Shown piece by piece: positions 46,118 through 55,152 of a DNA stretch of 64,000 bases. The translations under genes were made by a program, and so were the position numbers. Each line of letters begins with the position of its first letter. Position 1 is the first letter of the stretch. The notes beneath the pieces were generated by a model. That model was not told the DNA's origin. It worked only from the letters and a program-made list of their open reading frames with translations, and searched no databases. The stretch is from Armatimonadota bacterium (lineage in GTDB: Bacteria; Armatimonadota; Fimbriimonadia; Fimbriimonadales; Fimbriimonadaceae), in the NCBI GenBank assembly GCA_018268255.1, contig JAFDWX010000003.1:124001-188000 (forward strand), written 5' to 3'.

Positions 46118-46151
46118 AAGCGGGATGACCTTCGGGTGATCCCGCTTTTTT
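46118..46151 (+). terminator. Rho-independent terminator of the RRM gene
   Basis: A 13-position stem with one mismatch (46118-46130 with 46135-46147) capped by a TTCG tetraloop is followed by TTTTTT. It lies 18 bp past the stop and is a textbook intrinsic terminator. Confidence 0.95.
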
Positions 46152-46206
46152 GTTGAAGACCCCCACTCTATCGGACTGGAGAGCAATCAGACGTAAACTG
46201 ACATTG

Positions 46207-46725
46207 ATGACCCGAACAATGCGGAACTGGGTGATAGCATTCATTGGCGTAGGAGCCATTGCGGGTATCGCGCTCGCAGTCTCACCCTACGTAACGGATT
46301 TCTTGAGACAAAATGAGGAGCCCATAGACCTCATCGAACACTTGAGTCAACCGACTCAGGTACTCGGCTGGAGTGAACAGGGACTGGAACTTTCCGATGG
46401 GCGAGTAGTGATGCCCTCGGGAATGACTGCGCTTCCCAAGCAATCCAAAACCTTATCGTGTTTGATCCGGAGCGGCGTCGAGTTGGGGCCTACCGGTAAG
46501 ACCTTCGGTCTGGTCCGGATCTGGCACTGGTGTGGAAACGACCCTGTGCGTACCGACATTCGTCGGATTGATCTTGCACAGATGCTTGCCTTCTATCGCG
46601 AGGGGAAAACCACTCTGAAACTCAAGACGAAGTCGAGCCAGCCGTTTGTGGAGGGGAAATTTGGATGGTCAATTTCGGACTTCTACGAGTTTCGTTCTGC
46701 ATTCGATCCAGCGATCCACCAGTGA
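46207..46725 (+). CDS. Membrane-anchored protein of unknown function
   Basis: A protein of 172 aa with one N-terminal transmembrane helix (WVIAFIGVGAIAGIALAVSPYV) and a soluble domain of about 140 residues. It contains CLIRSGVELGPTGKTFGLVRIWHWCGNDPVRTD-like sequence with two cysteines, but no family I recognise. ATG 46207 is the likely start; ATG 46219 is possible. The frame opens earlier at 46150 within the terminator region, which I reject. It is convergent with the RbsD-like gene. Confidence 0.6.
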   Translation: MTRTMRNWVIAFIGVGAIAGIALAVSPYVTDFLRQNEEPIDLIEHLSQPTQVLGWSEQGLELSDGRVVMPSGMTALPKQSKTLSCLIRSGVELGPTGKTFGLVRIWHWCGNDPVRTDIRRIDLAQMLAFYREGKTTLKLKTKSSQPFVEGKFGWSISDFYEFRSAFDPAIHQ

Positions 46726-46726
46726 G

Positions 46727-47275
46727 CTATCGTTCAGCTGCTTTCATGGCGTTCCGAAGCTGGGTTTCCGCCTCATCCGACCAATAGCCGCATTCCAGCT
46801 GAAAGAAAACGCTGGTGTAGGGTTGTGTGTGGGGAGTTTTGATGAGCAACACCTTGAAGGTCTTTCCTGCTTCATCCAGTTTGGAAATGATCTTCTCATG
46901 GAGCAGGCGATTCACGTGCTTCCCCTTGAGTACGCTCTCCAATGAAGCTCGATATTTGGTAATGCCGGGCGCGTTCTTTTCTGCTACAAATTTGAGCTCG
47001 GAATCCACCAGGATATTGGGTCGCACGTGCTTAGTCTTGGCCAGCGCCGCCAGGACCTGCTTCACGGCAGAGATCTGGTCCACATCCACGGCGATGGTTT
47101 CGATACCGGGAGCCGTTTGAAGTGGATAAGCGGAATCCGCCACTACGATCCAGTTGCGGTGCCCCAAGGCAGGCAGCTTGTTCGTGACCAGCTTCTCCAC
47201 CGACCCTCGAACCGGTGCGCCGGCAACGGCAGCGGTGCCAAGCGCAAATGCCAAAAGAAATGCATGTTTCGTCAT
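46727..47275 (-). CDS. Exported RbsD/FucU-like sugar mutarotase homologue
   Basis: RbsD and FucU convert sugars between anomeric or ring forms inside the cell. This protein carries the matching core: LPALGHRNWIVVADSAYP with the catalytic His and Asp positions of the family, and PYTSVFFQLECGYW at the end, like the RbsD PYANIILCAG close. Unusually it begins with a signal peptide (AFLLAFALGTAAVAG), so it should act outside the cytoplasm. ATG 47275 is the start consistent with that signal; the frame also opens at 47299. Length is 182 aa, with an insertion of about 40 residues. Confidence 0.7.
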   Translation of the reverse strand: MTKHAFLLAFALGTAAVAGAPVRGSVEKLVTNKLPALGHRNWIVVADSAYPLQTAPGIETIAVDVDQISAVKQVLAALAKTKHVRPNILVDSELKFVAEKNAPGITKYRASLESVLKGKHVNRLLHEKIISKLDEAGKTFKVLLIKTPHTQPYTSVFFQLECGYWSDEAETQLRNAMKAAER

Positions 47276-47329
47276 AGTGGTTGCGGCCCATGTTACCACT
47301 GGAGATTTGTCGTGTCCAACGCAAAAAAA

Positions 47330-47353
47330 GGGTGCACAGCAAGCTGTGCACCC
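47330..47353 (-). terminator. Terminator of the second PEP-CTERM gene
   Basis: An 11-bp perfect stem (47330-47340 with 47343-47353, GGGTGCACAGC / GCTGTGCACCC) is followed on the minus strand by seven T. It lies just after the stop of the gene at 47375-48130. Confidence 0.88.
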
Positions 47354-47374
47354 GGTTTGAAGGGAACCGTGAAC

Positions 47375-48130
47375 TTATTTCCTTCGGCGTCGGATCCAAG
47401 CGGCAACCCCAACACCTAACGCGATCATCGATCCCGGTTCGGGTGCGGTCACGCGGATATTGTTAATGTACGCATTGTTGCTCGCACCGAATCCGGCGTT
47501 GATATTGGTTGCTGATATCAGCGTCGGGATATTTGCTCCCGAAAGTTGCGCCGATGCCCAGACGCTGTTCGTCGCCAACGATGTGACCGAGAAGTTCCAG
47601 CCGCCAGAGCCATTCAGGATGAGTTTGGCGTGAAGGCCATCTGTGCTAAACGGCAGTCCGGAATCGACTAGCCCAGCACCCGTATCGTAAGAGTAGTTAC
47701 TTTGGCCGCCAGTGAACCCAAAGTAATAGGAACCGATGCTGAAGTAAGCCGACTGCCCGACGTCGATCCAGCCGTTGTCGAAGTCGAGTTCCACTACGCG
47801 GTATCCGGTCATCGGTACCGTGATCGCCCGGTAAATCTGTGAGAAAGAGTTGCTATTTGCGTAAAGTCCCCAGCTCTTGCCAGCCGAATCGATGTTCCCG
47901 CTGGCTCCGTTCCCGTTCTGGCTCGAGGTGTATTGGAAGTTGCCCGCCGTGTTGGAATTGGTAGCTGGTATTGAGGTCCATGGTCCGAGCCCATAACCAC
48001 CATTAAGGCCGTGGATGTTGCCGCCGGTGTACACCGGGTCAGAAGCGTCATCGAAAGCGATGTAGGCCTTCGCGATGCTCGCACTACCAACCATCAGAGC
48101 AATGGTGACGAGCTGGACAGATAACTTCAT
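47375..48130 (-). CDS. PEP-CTERM-anchored secreted protein (second)
   Basis: Exported protein of 251 aa: signal peptide (LVTIALMVGSASIAKA), a beta-rich concanavalin-like body with YIAFDDASDP and WGLYANSNSF, and the sorting tail APEPGSMIALGVGVAAWIRRRR. The ATG at 48130 has AAGGAG 6 bp upstream and fits the signal; a more upstream in-frame start at 48181 does not. It is unrelated in its body to the first PEP-CTERM protein. Confidence 0.82.
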   Translation of the reverse strand: MKLSVQLVTIALMVGSASIAKAYIAFDDASDPVYTGGNIHGLNGGYGLGPWTSIPATNSNTAGNFQYTSSQNGNGASGNIDSAGKSWGLYANSNSFSQIYRAITVPMTGYRVVELDFDNGWIDVGQSAYFSIGSYYFGFTGGQSNYSYDTGAGLVDSGLPFSTDGLHAKLILNGSGGWNFSVTSLATNSVWASAQLSGANIPTLISATNINAGFGASNNAYINNIRVTAPEPGSMIALGVGVAAWIRRRRK

Positions 48131-48341
48131 AAAATTCTCCTTACACTGGTCCGAATAACTCGTGTCGCAACTCGAACTCAATGTCCATCGTCCAATTTCA
48201 CGCGTAATGTGACTTTCATCGACTTATCTGAGCCGCTAACCGGCAGATTAGGGAGAGGTTCCAGTCCGAAAGGTCTCGGGCCAAGCTATAGCGGGGACTT
48301 CCGCTGAATCAAATCACCGGCTATTATCCAAAAGGTAGCCC

Positions 48342-49712
48342 ATGAATTTGGAAAAGTCCCGAGTTTTTGTACTGACTGACATTGAAGCCGATCCTGATGA
48401 CACGCAATCCCTGGTTCGATTGCTGCTCTACTCCAATGTCTTCGATATCGAAGGTTTGGTTGCAACTACCTCAATTCATCAAAAAGACAGAGTTGCCCCT
48501 GAATCTATCCACCGAGTCATTGACGCCTATGCCAAGGTCTCAGCAAACTTGCGTCTTCATGAGCCGGGTTTTCCAGATGCCGACGTCCTGCGAAAAGTAA
48601 CAACTTCGGGCCAGACAAGCTATGGGATGGCTGCAGTGGGCCTTGGAAAAGACTCACCTGGCTCAAGGCTCTTAGTCAAGGCGCTGGAAAAGGAAGATAA
48701 ACGGCCTTTGTGGGTCTGCGTTTGGGGTGGCCCAAACACTCTTGCCCAGGCTCTACACTCGATTGCCGACCACTACTCTCCATCGGAGGTCAAGTCGCTC
48801 ATTGCGAAGCTCCGCGTTTATACAATTTCTGACCAGGATGACAGTGCTCACTGGATTCGCCGCCAATTTCCTGAACTCTTCTACATCGTGAGTCCTGGGG
48901 GCTATGGTGCTGCCACTTGGACCGGGATCAATAGCGTGATTGATGGTATCGACAATAGGACCATTTCAAATGCATGGCTTCGGGAAAATATCCAGCAGGG
49001 CCATGGTCCGCTCGGACAGTGCTATCCAGATGTGGCTTATGGCATGGAGGGAGACACTCCTTCATTTCTCGGACTCATCCCCAACGGGCTTAACGAGCCA
49101 GAGAGACCAGACTGGGGCGGTTGGGGTGGTCGCTACGAGTTGCGCACTCCTTCACTGGATACGACTGATTCGAAGGGCTTTACAGGTGGCGTGCCCGTCC
49201 CGCAGGAATCTCGACCGATCTGGACAAACGCGGTGGACACGTTCACACCTCGGATTTCGCGGGAGTATGGCCAGTCAACGGGTCCTGGTGATCACAAATA
49301 TTCAGACCACCGAGCCACGCTTTGGCGATGGCGGGACGATTTCCAGAACGATTTTGCAGCACGGATGGACTGGACCTTTAATGCCGTGTCCGATAGCAAC
49401 CATCCGCCTGTGGTGAAGCTTGCGCATCCCAATCGACTGACTGCCAAGAGCGGCGAAGGAGTAATACTCGACGCGAGTCCCTCCTATGACCCAGACGGCG
49501 ACAGCCTCAGCTTCTGGTGGTTCCAGTATCGTGAGGCTGGGACCTATCCAGGCGAGATTGAACTGTGGGGAGCGGAAAACTTGTGGAGGAGAGGGTTTGT
49601 GGCTCCAAAAGTTGGAGCTCCGCAAACAGCTCATTTTATCGTTCGCGTAACGGATAAGGGCACGCCCCCACTCGCGCGGTACGAGCGTGTTGTCGTAACC
49701 ATCCAGCCCTGA
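48342..49712 (+). CDS. DUF1593 nucleoside-hydrolase-like protein
   Basis: A 456-aa protein of the DUF1593 (Sde182-type) family. The N-terminal domain has LTDIEADPDDTQSLVRLL, the calcium-binding type motif of nucleoside hydrolases, then VWGGPNTLAQAL and SDQDDSAHWIRRQF. The C-terminal part (about 360-456) is Ig-like with ASPSYDPDGDSLSFWWFQY. AAAGG precedes the ATG. No clear signal peptide is seen. It may hydrolyse a glycosidic bond, but the substrate is not known. Confidence 0.78.
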   Translation: MNLEKSRVFVLTDIEADPDDTQSLVRLLLYSNVFDIEGLVATTSIHQKDRVAPESIHRVIDAYAKVSANLRLHEPGFPDADVLRKVTTSGQTSYGMAAVGLGKDSPGSRLLVKALEKEDKRPLWVCVWGGPNTLAQALHSIADHYSPSEVKSLIAKLRVYTISDQDDSAHWIRRQFPELFYIVSPGGYGAATWTGINSVIDGIDNRTISNAWLRENIQQGHGPLGQCYPDVAYGMEGDTPSFLGLIPNGLNEPERPDWGGWGGRYELRTPSLDTTDSKGFTGGVPVPQESRPIWTNAVDTFTPRISREYGQSTGPGDHKYSDHRATLWRWRDDFQNDFAARMDWTFNAVSDSNHPPVVKLAHPNRLTAKSGEGVILDASPSYDPDGDSLSFWWFQYREAGTYPGEIELWGAENLWRRGFVAPKVGAPQTAHFIVRVTDKGTPPLARYERVVVTIQP

Positions 49713-49739
49713 TGTCGCCTTCCTCGGGAGACAGGTAGA

Positions 49740-52661
49740 TTGCAGTCGATGCTCGCGTTGAGTTTGATGCTAGGGATGTTGAGTCAAGCCGGGTCGCCAA
49801 GAACCGAGATTCCGTTAAATGCAGGCTGGGAATTCGTGCGAATGCCACCTGCCCCGGGCGTCTTTCAATACCATGATTCCGTGTCCACCGCTGCGTGGAA
49901 GGTCCTATCCGTCGATAGCGAGGAAACCTCTGGTGAAAATGGTCGAGCCGACAACGCGGTTGATGGCAATATCGACACGATATGGCATACGGAATGGAGC
50001 AAAAAGAGAGCGGAGTATCCGCATGAGATTGTCATAGATCTCGGTGGAGCCACCCGTGCTCGCGGACTGCGACTTCTCCCTCGGCAAGGAGGCACCCAGA
50101 ACGGTCTGCCAAAGCAATTGGCGGTCTACCTGTCTTCGGAGCGAAACACTTGGCACGATCCGGTGTTCGTTGGCGAATCCTCCAACGACTGGCAGCCGAA
50201 ATCGCTTCTGTTTGAAAAAGTCGCCGAGGGCAGATACCTCAGAATCGTTTTCAAGTCGGGGATGTCGTCAGACCCCTATCTTGCATTGGCAGAAATCGGT
50301 CTCATCCAAGCCCAAGACGCAGCCAAAAGCACCGACTGGCAATCTCAGTACAACGTCGCTTGGGTTGAAGTTGGCGGTGACCGGTTTGACGTACAGGGCG
50401 CGGCTTTGGAAGAAGTAAAGAAAATCGAACTCGCGTCGCTGGCGGGAAAATCCTGGCAAAGAGTGACTTTGCCACACAGCACTAACGATGAACTTTTGGG
50501 CTCCGACGATCCATGGCGTGGAGTTTGCTACTACCGAAAAACCGTCGAGCCAAATCCTAGTTGGGTGGGGAAGCGCACGCTCTTAACTTTTGGAGCAGCG
50601 ATGCAGGTTTCCGATGTGTGGATCGGTAAGAAGCATGTCGGGGGAAGGCGCGGAGGCTATTTGCCGATTGTGATCGACACAACGCCTTACACGAAAACGG
50701 GCCAGCCGTTGGAAGTCTTGGTTCGATTGAATAACGAAGACAATCCGTTGGTCCCGCCCGGAAAACCGTACAAGCAGCTTGATTTCACCTACGTCGGTGG
50801 ACTCTACCGAGACGCGACACTGACCGTCACCGATCCCATCCATATCACCGATCCAATATTGGCGAACAAGGCGAGAAGCGGCGGCGTTGCTGTTTCCTTT
50901 AGGGATGTTTCCGACCAGACAGCCACCGTAGAGGCCAAAACCTACATCCGTAATGATCGAGAACAACCGGCGGCTGTGGTGGTGGAGCAGATTCTGGTCT
51001 CACAAAGTGGCGCCGAGGTAGCGGTGGATCGAACCGAGGTTCCATTGGAGCCAAGTGGAGATCGCCAGGCAGTCCAGAGGCTTGTTGTTCACGAACCGCG
51101 TTTGTGGAGTCCCGATGATCCGAACCTCTACGTGCTCAAAACCACGCTGAAGGTTGAGGGCAAGGTAGTGGACCACGTCGAAACCAAAGTCGGTATTCGC
51201 CATATTGGATTCACTAGAAAAGATGGGCTGCTCGTCAATGGGAAGTCCCTGAGGCTTGTAGGCACCAACCGGCACCAGGAGTATCCGTGGGTAGGAAATG
51301 CGCTTTCAAAGAATGCCCAGTACCGAGACTTCTACAAGATTAAGCAGGCCGGCTTCAACGTTGTCCGACTGAGCCACTACCCGCAAGATCCGGCAGTGTA
51401 CGACGCCTGCGATGAACTCGGGATATTCGTGATCGACTGCATCCCGGGGTGGCAGTTCATGAACAAAGACCCGAGGTTCGTCGCTCAAGTGGAGCAGGAT
51501 ATCCGCGACATGATTCGGCGTGATCGAAACCACCCTTGCGTGCTATTTTGGGAGACGAGCCTAAACGAAACCTATCCACCTGCTGCGATCGCCAACCGAT
51601 GGCACGAGGTCGCGCACGAGGAGTTTCCTGGCTCGAACTTCTTCACAGCGGGAGACGCCCTCACCGGTGCCAACTGGGACTTGCCGTACAACAGCTGGAC
51701 CGAGGAAGATAAATCGCGGCCCCAAAGTGCTGTGCCCAGCAAGCCTGGCTACATTAGGGAATACGGCGATTACGAATTCGGCGGCGGAGCCAGCACCAGC
51801 CGGATGTTTCGCGGCCAGGGCGAGGACGCTCTGCTCCAAGCAGCTTGGAATTTTATCTGGTCGCACAATCGCAATCGGTCGCAATATCCTTGGACCATCG
51901 GGGACGGCACTTGGGTGATGTACGACTACAACCGAGGCTACGACCCTCGGCCCGAATCAAGCGGCATGTCGGATATCAACCGCATCCCTCGATTTACCTA
52001 CTTCTTCTATCGATCGCAACTCGATCCTAACGCGCCAGGGAGCAATCCAATGGTGTACGTGGCGAATTGGTGGACCCCCAGACCATCCCCATGCAAGGTA
52101 GTGGTGTTTTCCAATTGCGATGAGGTCGAGCTCCGCTTGAACGGCAAGGTGATCGCGCGGCAAAAGCCGGATTCAGGTCCCGACACGCTCTATGGCGATT
52201 ACATCCGCGGCGGCAAGCCGTTTGATGGTGGGAATTCTCGGCATCTGGGCCATCCGCCCTTTACGTTTTTCGGAGTTCCGTACGAGCCAGGAGAGTTGAC
52301 GGCAGTGGGTCTCATTGGGAACAGGCCTGTTGCAGAGCATCGAGCCCGGACTCCCGGTAAGGCCGTCTCTTTGCGTTTGAGAGTGGATATTTCGGGTCGC
52401 CCATTGAGTGCCGATGGCGGGGATTTGATGTTCGTGTACGCCGAGGCTGTAGATGAAAAGGGGACCGTTGTGCCGGATTTCAGCGGCGAAGTGAAGTTCT
52501 CGATCGCTGGAGAGGGAACCATCGCTGGCCCTTCGAACCCCAAAGCCGAGGCTGGGATTGCGACCATTTTGCTTCGAGCCGGTTCGAAGCCTAGCCGTAT
52601 CCAGATCTCTGCCCAATCCAAGGGACTTCGCTCTGGCGAGGTGAAGGTCAACTCGAACTAA
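49740..52661 (+). CDS. Secreted GH2 beta-galactosidase-type hydrolase with discoidin-like domain
   Basis: Large glycosidase of 973 aa. After a leader (about residues 1-20) an F5/8-type C domain (DGNIDTIWHTEWS, near 65-180) interrupts the usual sugar-binding domain. Then come the Ig-like GH2 domain and the barrel: GTNRHQEYPWVG, acid/base in WETSLNETYP and nucleophile in REYGDYEFGG. The TTG at 49740 fits the ribosome binding site GGGAG better than ATG 49749, so I keep it. It follows the DUF1593 gene by 27 bp on the same strand and is probably co-transcribed. Specificity could be galactose, mannose or glucuronate. Confidence 0.85.
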   Translation: MQSMLALSLMLGMLSQAGSPRTEIPLNAGWEFVRMPPAPGVFQYHDSVSTAAWKVLSVDSEETSGENGRADNAVDGNIDTIWHTEWSKKRAEYPHEIVIDLGGATRARGLRLLPRQGGTQNGLPKQLAVYLSSERNTWHDPVFVGESSNDWQPKSLLFEKVAEGRYLRIVFKSGMSSDPYLALAEIGLIQAQDAAKSTDWQSQYNVAWVEVGGDRFDVQGAALEEVKKIELASLAGKSWQRVTLPHSTNDELLGSDDPWRGVCYYRKTVEPNPSWVGKRTLLTFGAAMQVSDVWIGKKHVGGRRGGYLPIVIDTTPYTKTGQPLEVLVRLNNEDNPLVPPGKPYKQLDFTYVGGLYRDATLTVTDPIHITDPILANKARSGGVAVSFRDVSDQTATVEAKTYIRNDREQPAAVVVEQILVSQSGAEVAVDRTEVPLEPSGDRQAVQRLVVHEPRLWSPDDPNLYVLKTTLKVEGKVVDHVETKVGIRHIGFTRKDGLLVNGKSLRLVGTNRHQEYPWVGNALSKNAQYRDFYKIKQAGFNVVRLSHYPQDPAVYDACDELGIFVIDCIPGWQFMNKDPRFVAQVEQDIRDMIRRDRNHPCVLFWETSLNETYPPAAIANRWHEVAHEEFPGSNFFTAGDALTGANWDLPYNSWTEEDKSRPQSAVPSKPGYIREYGDYEFGGGASTSRMFRGQGEDALLQAAWNFIWSHNRNRSQYPWTIGDGTWVMYDYNRGYDPRPESSGMSDINRIPRFTYFFYRSQLDPNAPGSNPMVYVANWWTPRPSPCKVVVFSNCDEVELRLNGKVIARQKPDSGPDTLYGDYIRGGKPFDGGNSRHLGHPPFTFFGVPYEPGELTAVGLIGNRPVAEHRARTPGKAVSLRLRVDISGRPLSADGGDLMFVYAEAVDEKGTVVPDFSGEVKFSIAGEGTIAGPSNPKAEAGIATILLRAGSKPSRIQISAQSKGLRSGEVKVNSN

Positions 52662-52695
52662 GGGGGCGCCCCTTGATCCGTCGAGGCCCGGGCCT
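52660..52695. terminator. GC-rich palindromes between convergent GH2 and cyclase genes
   Basis: AAGGGG/CCCCTT forms a 6-bp stem at 52660-52674, and a 12-bp perfect palindrome AGGCCCGGGCCT lies at 52684-52695. Neither has a T-run, so termination is inferred from position only. Confidence 0.4.
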
Positions 52696-52697
52696 GG

Positions 52698-53942
52698 CTA
52701 ATCGAGAGCCAAACCGATGATCTTTCGACGATCGAGGCTCCACACCGCCGTTGGACCAACGCCTTTCAGCTCCAGTTCTACCGGTCCACTGAAATCGTGG
52801 GTTTCCGCCAAAGCATCTCGGACGTCCGAGGAGACTGCGATCGTTCCGGGCATCGCGCTGCTTTCCAACCGAGAAGCCAGGTTTACGGTTGGCCCCCAGA
52901 GGTCGTACATGAGGCGTTCTGTGCCTAAAACCCCGGCGATCACTGGCCCGGTATGGCAACCGATCCGCACGTCCACCCCTGCGGCATTCGCCGTTCCGCG
53001 GAGTTCCAGAGCCAAGTCGGCGACCTGGGTGACGTGGCTGTCACATCGGTCCGGGATTCCGCCCGCCACCATGTAGCAATCGCCGACCGTCTTGATTTTG
53101 ACGACGTCGAACCGAGGCAGGAGCGAATCGAATCGGGAAAACAGGTCATTGAGGAGACCAACCACTGTCTCCGGTGGCTTGCTCGCGGCAAATGTGGTGA
53201 ACCCGATAATGTCGCAAAAAAGGACCGTGGCAGCATCGTGATGCTGGGCGATCACTCCTGGTGACACCGCAAGGCGATCCGCAATGGAAGGCGGAAGTAC
53301 ATTGCGGATTAAGCCCCTGGTCTTCTCCTTTTCGGCGATCAAGGACCGCTCGAGCAGGAAGCTCTTCCGATCTCGGACTTCGTTCAGATAGGAGGCCAAG
53401 CACAGAAAGATCGACTCTGTAACCAAGAACACAAAAAGAAGCGTGGCGGCTTCGTCCCACATCCCTCGGTACGAGAAAGTCCAAGCTCGCGCCAAGATCA
53501 TCGCCGAGCAAACGAGAAGGGCCATTCGAAACCGGGCTTGAAGGGTCGCGACGATGATGATCAGGTACAGGAGATTGATCATGATGCCTTGCGCGGCTTG
53601 AGCTGTCTTAGAGGTCAGGCCGACAGCGATCTGGCTGAGAACCGCTGCGATAGCGAGCGAGGGCGCGGCGAAGTGCCTTAGCCTGTGGACGAAGGCCATC
53701 CCCAGCAGGACAGCTAAGAACACCGTGAACGAGAGATCGACCATCGCGATCCCGCTGTCGGCGTTTTGTTTTTTCGCAAAGATCCCGAGCAACCCGAACA
53801 AGGCGAGGAAACTGAATACGATTCGAACCCTTCCGATATTGGAAGCCGTGTGCTGCTCTGCGAAAGCCCTTTCGAGTTCCGGTTCGAATCGGAGCTTGCG
53901 GACGCTCCGAATCTGGGCTGGGCTGAGTGTTTCGTCCTGCAC
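52698..53942 (-). CDS. Membrane adenylate cyclase, class III
   Basis: Makes cyclic AMP. About six N-terminal transmembrane helices (residues 40-200) are followed by a signalling helix (ERSLIAEKEKTRGLIRNVLPP) and the catalytic domain. Visible residues are the metal aspartates in FCDIIGFT and KTVGDCYM, the adenine-selecting Lys in VKIKTVGD and Asp in YDLWGPT, and the Asn/Arg in VNLASRLES. This set predicts ATP rather than GTP use. The membrane part has no recognised sensor. It is 414 aa, convergent with the GH2 gene. Confidence 0.88.
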   Translation of the reverse strand: MQDETLSPAQIRSVRKLRFEPELERAFAEQHTASNIGRVRIVFSFLALFGLLGIFAKKQNADSGIAMVDLSFTVFLAVLLGMAFVHRLRHFAAPSLAIAAVLSQIAVGLTSKTAQAAQGIMINLLYLIIIVATLQARFRMALLVCSAMILARAWTFSYRGMWDEAATLLFVFLVTESIFLCLASYLNEVRDRKSFLLERSLIAEKEKTRGLIRNVLPPSIADRLAVSPGVIAQHHDAATVLFCDIIGFTTFAASKPPETVVGLLNDLFSRFDSLLPRFDVVKIKTVGDCYMVAGGIPDRCDSHVTQVADLALELRGTANAAGVDVRIGCHTGPVIAGVLGTERLMYDLWGPTVNLASRLESSAMPGTIAVSSDVRDALAETHDFSGPVELELKGVGPTAVWSLDRRKIIGLALD

Positions 53943-54143
53943 AATTTTCGCAGATTACCGCCAGGGCGCGGTAGTTCCAGCCTGTGTCATCGAAATCGGC
54001 GGACGTCGCCAGCAACCAACGAGTTTCGGACAACCACACTCGCTTTCCAAAGTACTGAGAGGGCCGCAGGGAACTTGCCCCAGAGATGTATATTTCCTGG
54101 AGTTGGTGGAGATTGGTGGACGCTCTTAGAACTTGCCCGTAAC

Positions 54144-54362
54144 CTACGCCAAGTTTGCCAGCACGAATTTGCTCGTTTTTGGAGGGCGTTCACTGAACGT
54201 TTCCTTGTTGCCGCCGTAGCCGTTGCGCCGAGCGTTAGCCAATAAATCCGCCCGGTTTCGGTACGACTCGGTGGAGGCTCCAACGATCCGGCCATTACCC
54301 GCAACGCGTCGCCATCGCCAGTTGCCCTGAGCGTCATCGTAGATTTCCCACTTATCATTCAT
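54144..54362 (-). CDS. DUF1508 (YegP-type) small protein
   Basis: A 72-aa protein of the YegP family, of unknown function and usually found as a tandem dimer of a beta-alpha unit. WEIYDDAQGNWRWRRVAGNG and YRNRADLLANARRNG are family blocks. GGAGG lies about 10 bp upstream of the ATG. A long leader with a promoter and operator lies upstream (54441-54533). Confidence 0.85.
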   Translation of the reverse strand: MNDKWEIYDDAQGNWRWRRVAGNGRIVGASTESYRNRADLLANARRNGYGGNKETFSERPPKTSKFVLANLA

Positions 54363-54440
54363 CTTCTGCTTACCTCCTCCCAGAGCCGTATACTTACGCT
54401 TGTCGAACCCCCGACTCCGGGAAGTGACCTCGTTACCGTC

Positions 54441-54477
54441 GGGCCGGAAGCATCACGCAAAGATCTTATTCCGGCCC
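54441..54477. promoter_or_regulatory. Leader hairpin upstream of the DUF1508 gene
   Basis: A 9-bp perfect inverted repeat, GGGCCGGAA (54441-54449) and TTCCGGCCC (54469-54477), with a 19-base loop, lies inside the predicted 137-base leader of the DUF1508 gene. No T-run follows. It could be a riboregulatory stem; I do not recognise a riboswitch class. Confidence 0.45.
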
Positions 54478-54481
54478 GTGT

Positions 54482-54533
54482 AACGTGTTCAGTGCACGTT
54501 GTACAAATATACCAGGCGTGCCGGTCGTGTCAA
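54482..54533 (-). promoter_or_regulatory. Sigma-70 promoter and operator of the DUF1508 gene
   Basis: On the minus strand TTGACA (54533-54528) and TATATT (54511-54506) are separated by 16 bp, a good housekeeping promoter. An inverted repeat AACGTG-N7-CACGTT (54482-54500) covers the predicted start site, the position of a repressor operator. The XRE gene nearby is a candidate regulator, which is not proven. Confidence 0.65.
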
Positions 54534-54546
54534 GGGTTGCCGGAAA

Positions 54547-55152
54547 TTAAATTGACTTGAAGTTCTCCAGTCGAATCCGAGCCGACTGGAGGCTGACGTC
54601 TGCCGCCGCCGAGAGCGTCCTGGAAGCCTCTTCGATCGACGCCCAGCCTCCAGCAAAGAGTTGGGATACAAATGCGGTCGGCATCAAGATATGGCTCGCG
54701 AACATGTTCGCTTGCGACTCCAGTTTGTTGCGGGTGCCGCCCTCGCCCCGGTGCAACTGAACGACTGCCTTTGACGACTCTGTGTAGAAGTCGAAGACTC
54801 CCTGCAAAAAATGGGGCTTGTGGAGAATGTAGTGGCCGTATTCATGGGCCCACGTAAACCTACGTCGACCCTCGTGCGGGATGGATTCGCGAACAAACAT
54901 CTTGTCCCGTGAGAAGTCGTACGCGCCAAGGAAATCGGGTTCGAACTCAGGATGATCGTCATCGAAGTATTCGACCTCGATCTTCTCCATGATTTCGACC
55001 AGGGATTCGATATCGATAGGAAGAGCGGGCCGGGTTCCGGTTTCGCGCTCGAAGCGCACCAGCTTGTCCCGGACGATGCGCTCTAGTCGGGCAACTGGTA
55101 GAAACTGCACTCCGCAGAAGCATGCCGGTACAGGATCAAACTCCGTCGCCAT
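54547..55152 (-). CDS. ImmA/IrrE-family metallopeptidase
   Basis: Zinc protease that typically cleaves a partner XRE repressor in mobile elements, or acts as a toxin or DdrO-type regulator. The HEYGH motif lies in FTWAHEYGHYILHK, with the third ligand in ESQANMFASHILMP. The start is ATG 55152 (201 aa); it overlaps the XRE gene by 17 bp, a coupled pair. The frame runs earlier to 55296, but only inside the XRE gene. Confidence 0.86.
   Translation of the reverse strand: MATEFDPVPACFCGVQFLPVARLERIVRDKLVRFERETGTRPALPIDIESLVEIMEKIEVEYFDDDHPEFEPDFLGAYDFSRDKMFVRESIPHEGRRRFTWAHEYGHYILHKPHFLQGVFDFYTESSKAVVQLHRGEGGTRNKLESQANMFASHILMPTAFVSQLFAGGWASIEEASRTLSAAADVSLQSARIRLENFKSI

Noticed and set aside
54399-54423. 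tRNA or tmRNA T-arm-like GGTTCGAC on the minus strand
   Set aside because: No 5-bp T-stem pairs around it, there is no acceptor or CCA end, and it lies inside the DUF1508 leader.
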